Below, piece by piece: positions 62,962 to 64,000 of a stretch of 64,000 nt of DNA. The stretch is from an uncultured Blautia sp. (GTDB lineage Bacteria; Bacillota; Clostridia; Lachnospirales; Lachnospiraceae): NCBI GenBank assembly GCA_934408705.1, contig CAKRVL010000001.1:10571-74570 (forward strand), written 5' to 3'. Every line of letters starts with the position of its first letter. Position 1 is the first letter of the stretch. A program made the translations under genes and the position numbers. Under the pieces are notes generated by a model that saw only the letters and a program-made list of their open reading frames with translations, was not told the DNA's origin and searched no databases.

Positions 62962-63951
62962 ATGCCGAAGTCTTTTCAGCAGAAACTGAAAATTTTATAT
63001 TTAATGCGAGCCTTTTCAGAAAGAACAGATGAAGCACATCCTATGAGTGTCAGGGATTTGATCATATATCTGGAAGGACTGGGGATTCATGCAGAACGCA
63101 AGACTATATATGATGATATAGAGACACTAAGGGTATTTGGAATGGATATTATGAACCGCAGAGAGCGGCCATCTGGTTTTTATCTTGCGAGTCGTGAATT
63201 CGAAACAGCAGAGCTGAAGTTGCTTATGGATGCTACTCAGTCTTCACGGTTTCTTACCCAGGGGAAATCACGCCAGCTGATACATAAGCTGGAGAAGCTC
63301 ACCAGTATTTATCAGGCGAAGGAGCTGCAGCGTCAGGTAACAGTACAGGATCCGGTGAAAAATACCAATGAGAGCATCTATTATAACGTAGATGAGATAC
63401 ATAAGGCAATTTCAAGAAACAGACAGATAAGCTTTCAGTATACTGAGTGGACAGTGCTGAAGAAGCGCCATCTGAAAAGGGATGGCGACCGCTACAAGAT
63501 CAGCCCATGGCAGATGATATGGAAGGATGAGAATTATTATCTGGTGGGAGTGGATGAGGCGAGTGGCATTGTGAAGCATTATCGTGTGGATAAAATGCTG
63601 AAAGTCATTATGGAGAAAGAATGCAGGAATGGCGCAGAACTTTTTGAGAACTTTGATGCAGCCAGATTTGCTTCCGGTACTTTTGGAATGTTCGGAGGAA
63701 GGGAAGAAACTATCCGTCTGGAGTTTGAGAATCGCCTTGCAGGTGTGATGATTGACCGTTTTGGCCAGGATATCATGATTATGACGAAGGATGATGAGCA
63801 CTCCGCCATCAGAGTTAAAGTAAGTGTGAGTACTCAGTTTTTTGGCTGGCTGGCAGCTCTTGGTTGTGGTGCGAAAGTGATTTCACCTGAGAATGTGCGT
63901 AAAGAATACCAGGATTTTTTGAAAAAAGCCCTGGAGAATTATGAAGGATGA
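62962..63951 (+). CDS. WYL-domain transcriptional regulator
   Basis: 329 aa. An N-terminal HTH (PMSVRDLIIYLEGLGIHAERKTIYDDIETL), then the WYL domain (SFQYTEWT ... ISPWQMIWKDENYYLVGVDEASGIVKHYRVDKM) and a C-terminal wing. WYL proteins sense nucleic-acid or nucleotide ligands in phage defence or DNA-damage settings, or metabolites; no defence genes are seen here. It ends overlapping a following frame. Confidence 0.9.
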   Translation: MPKSFQQKLKILYLMRAFSERTDEAHPMSVRDLIIYLEGLGIHAERKTIYDDIETLRVFGMDIMNRRERPSGFYLASREFETAELKLLMDATQSSRFLTQGKSRQLIHKLEKLTSIYQAKELQRQVTVQDPVKNTNESIYYNVDEIHKAISRNRQISFQYTEWTVLKKRHLKRDGDRYKISPWQMIWKDENYYLVGVDEASGIVKHYRVDKMLKVIMEKECRNGAELFENFDAARFASGTFGMFGGREETIRLEFENRLAGVMIDRFGQDIMIMTKDDEHSAIRVKVSVSTQFFGWLAALGCGAKVISPENVRKEYQDFLKKALENYEG

Positions 63952-63955
63952 GAGC

Positions 63956-64000
63956 ATGACGGTAAAATCCAGACTTTTGGAGTTATTAGAACAGCATAAA
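63956..64000 (+). CDS. Start of a further gene (possibly biotin ligase birA), truncated by the window
   Basis: Only MTVKSRLLELLEQHK is visible, with AAGGA 7 nt before ATG 63956 (an in-frame ATG at 63941 is possible). Such a start, a small HTH helix, is common for BirA proteins but is far too short for a firm call. Confidence 0.35.
   Translation, partial: MTVKSRLLELLEQHK

Noticed and set aside
62962-63951. WYL regulator as sign of an anti-phage defence island
   Set aside because: No restriction, CBASS, BREX or other defence genes are near; neighbours are lrgAB and a possible birA.

Overview
The window looks like the chromosome of a Gram-positive gut anaerobe of the Lachnospiraceae (Blautia-like). 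The reasons are the strong AGGAGG-type ribosome binding sites, a streptococcal-style fab/acc operon with FabK and a FabT-type MarR regulator, and protein families typical of that group (DUF1703 AAA-ATPase, DUF3878-like and DUF4317-like proteins, C69 dipeptidase, EndoQ). The genus is inferred from gene content only. No rRNA, tRNA or CRISPR array was seen.

Layout. 1-12 kb is ordinary housekeeping and accessory sequence: the end of an acyl carrier protein gene, an acyl-activating enzyme, a TetR regulator, a membrane-anchored 5'-nucleotidase, a thioredoxin with a CMPC active site, an orphan type IV prepilin-like protein with an XRE regulator, a dipeptidase, an HPt protein, a small HD hydrolase and a secreted protein. 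12.4-40.7 kb is a large cell-surface glycan locus: about seven glycosyltransferases, an ABC exporter (Wzm/Wzt type) with unusual added domains, a 1619-residue multidomain protein (pyruvyltransferase, coiled coil, WbsX/GH99-like, two RgpF-like modules), two DUF2142 membrane proteins, a GtrA flippase-like protein, two GT2-DUF2304 pairs, an MBOAT/AlgX-like O-acetylation pair, an asparagine-synthase-like protein and a secreted transglutaminase-like protein. The middle of this locus (about 15.6-33.9 kb) is visibly more AT-rich than its flanks and carries mobile-element debris at 30.8-31.3 kb, so it looks like an exchanged cassette.

40.8-51.5 kb is the complete type II fatty-acid synthesis operon fabH-acpP-fabK-fabD-fabG-fabF-accB-fabZ-accC-accDA, with carboxyltransferase beta and alpha fused in one gene, then a FabT-like MarR regulator and an OGG1-type DNA glycosylase. 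A FabT-like palindrome overlaps the operon promoter, suggesting end-product control from within the cluster. 51.6-64 kb holds an ABC importer without an ATPase gene, endonuclease III, glycogen phosphorylase, an AraC regulator, an HD-YgjP-EndoQ-phosphoesterase run, an LrgA/LrgB pair with a membrane-anchored partner, a small membrane protein, a WYL regulator, and the start of what may be birA.

The most notable non-coding signals are: (i) three copies, all the same length and orientation, of a 158-bp highly structured repeat (6.6, 35.0 and 62.3 kb) whose differences fall mostly in loops or keep base pairing; (ii) two hairpins (29.1 and 34.0 kb) that combine a terminator with a promoter whose -35 and -10 are separated by exactly 17 nt in both, the -10 lying in the hairpin loop; (iii) a 168-bp element bounded by 20-bp inverted repeats at 12.1 kb; and (iv) paired palindromic operators at 62.5 kb.
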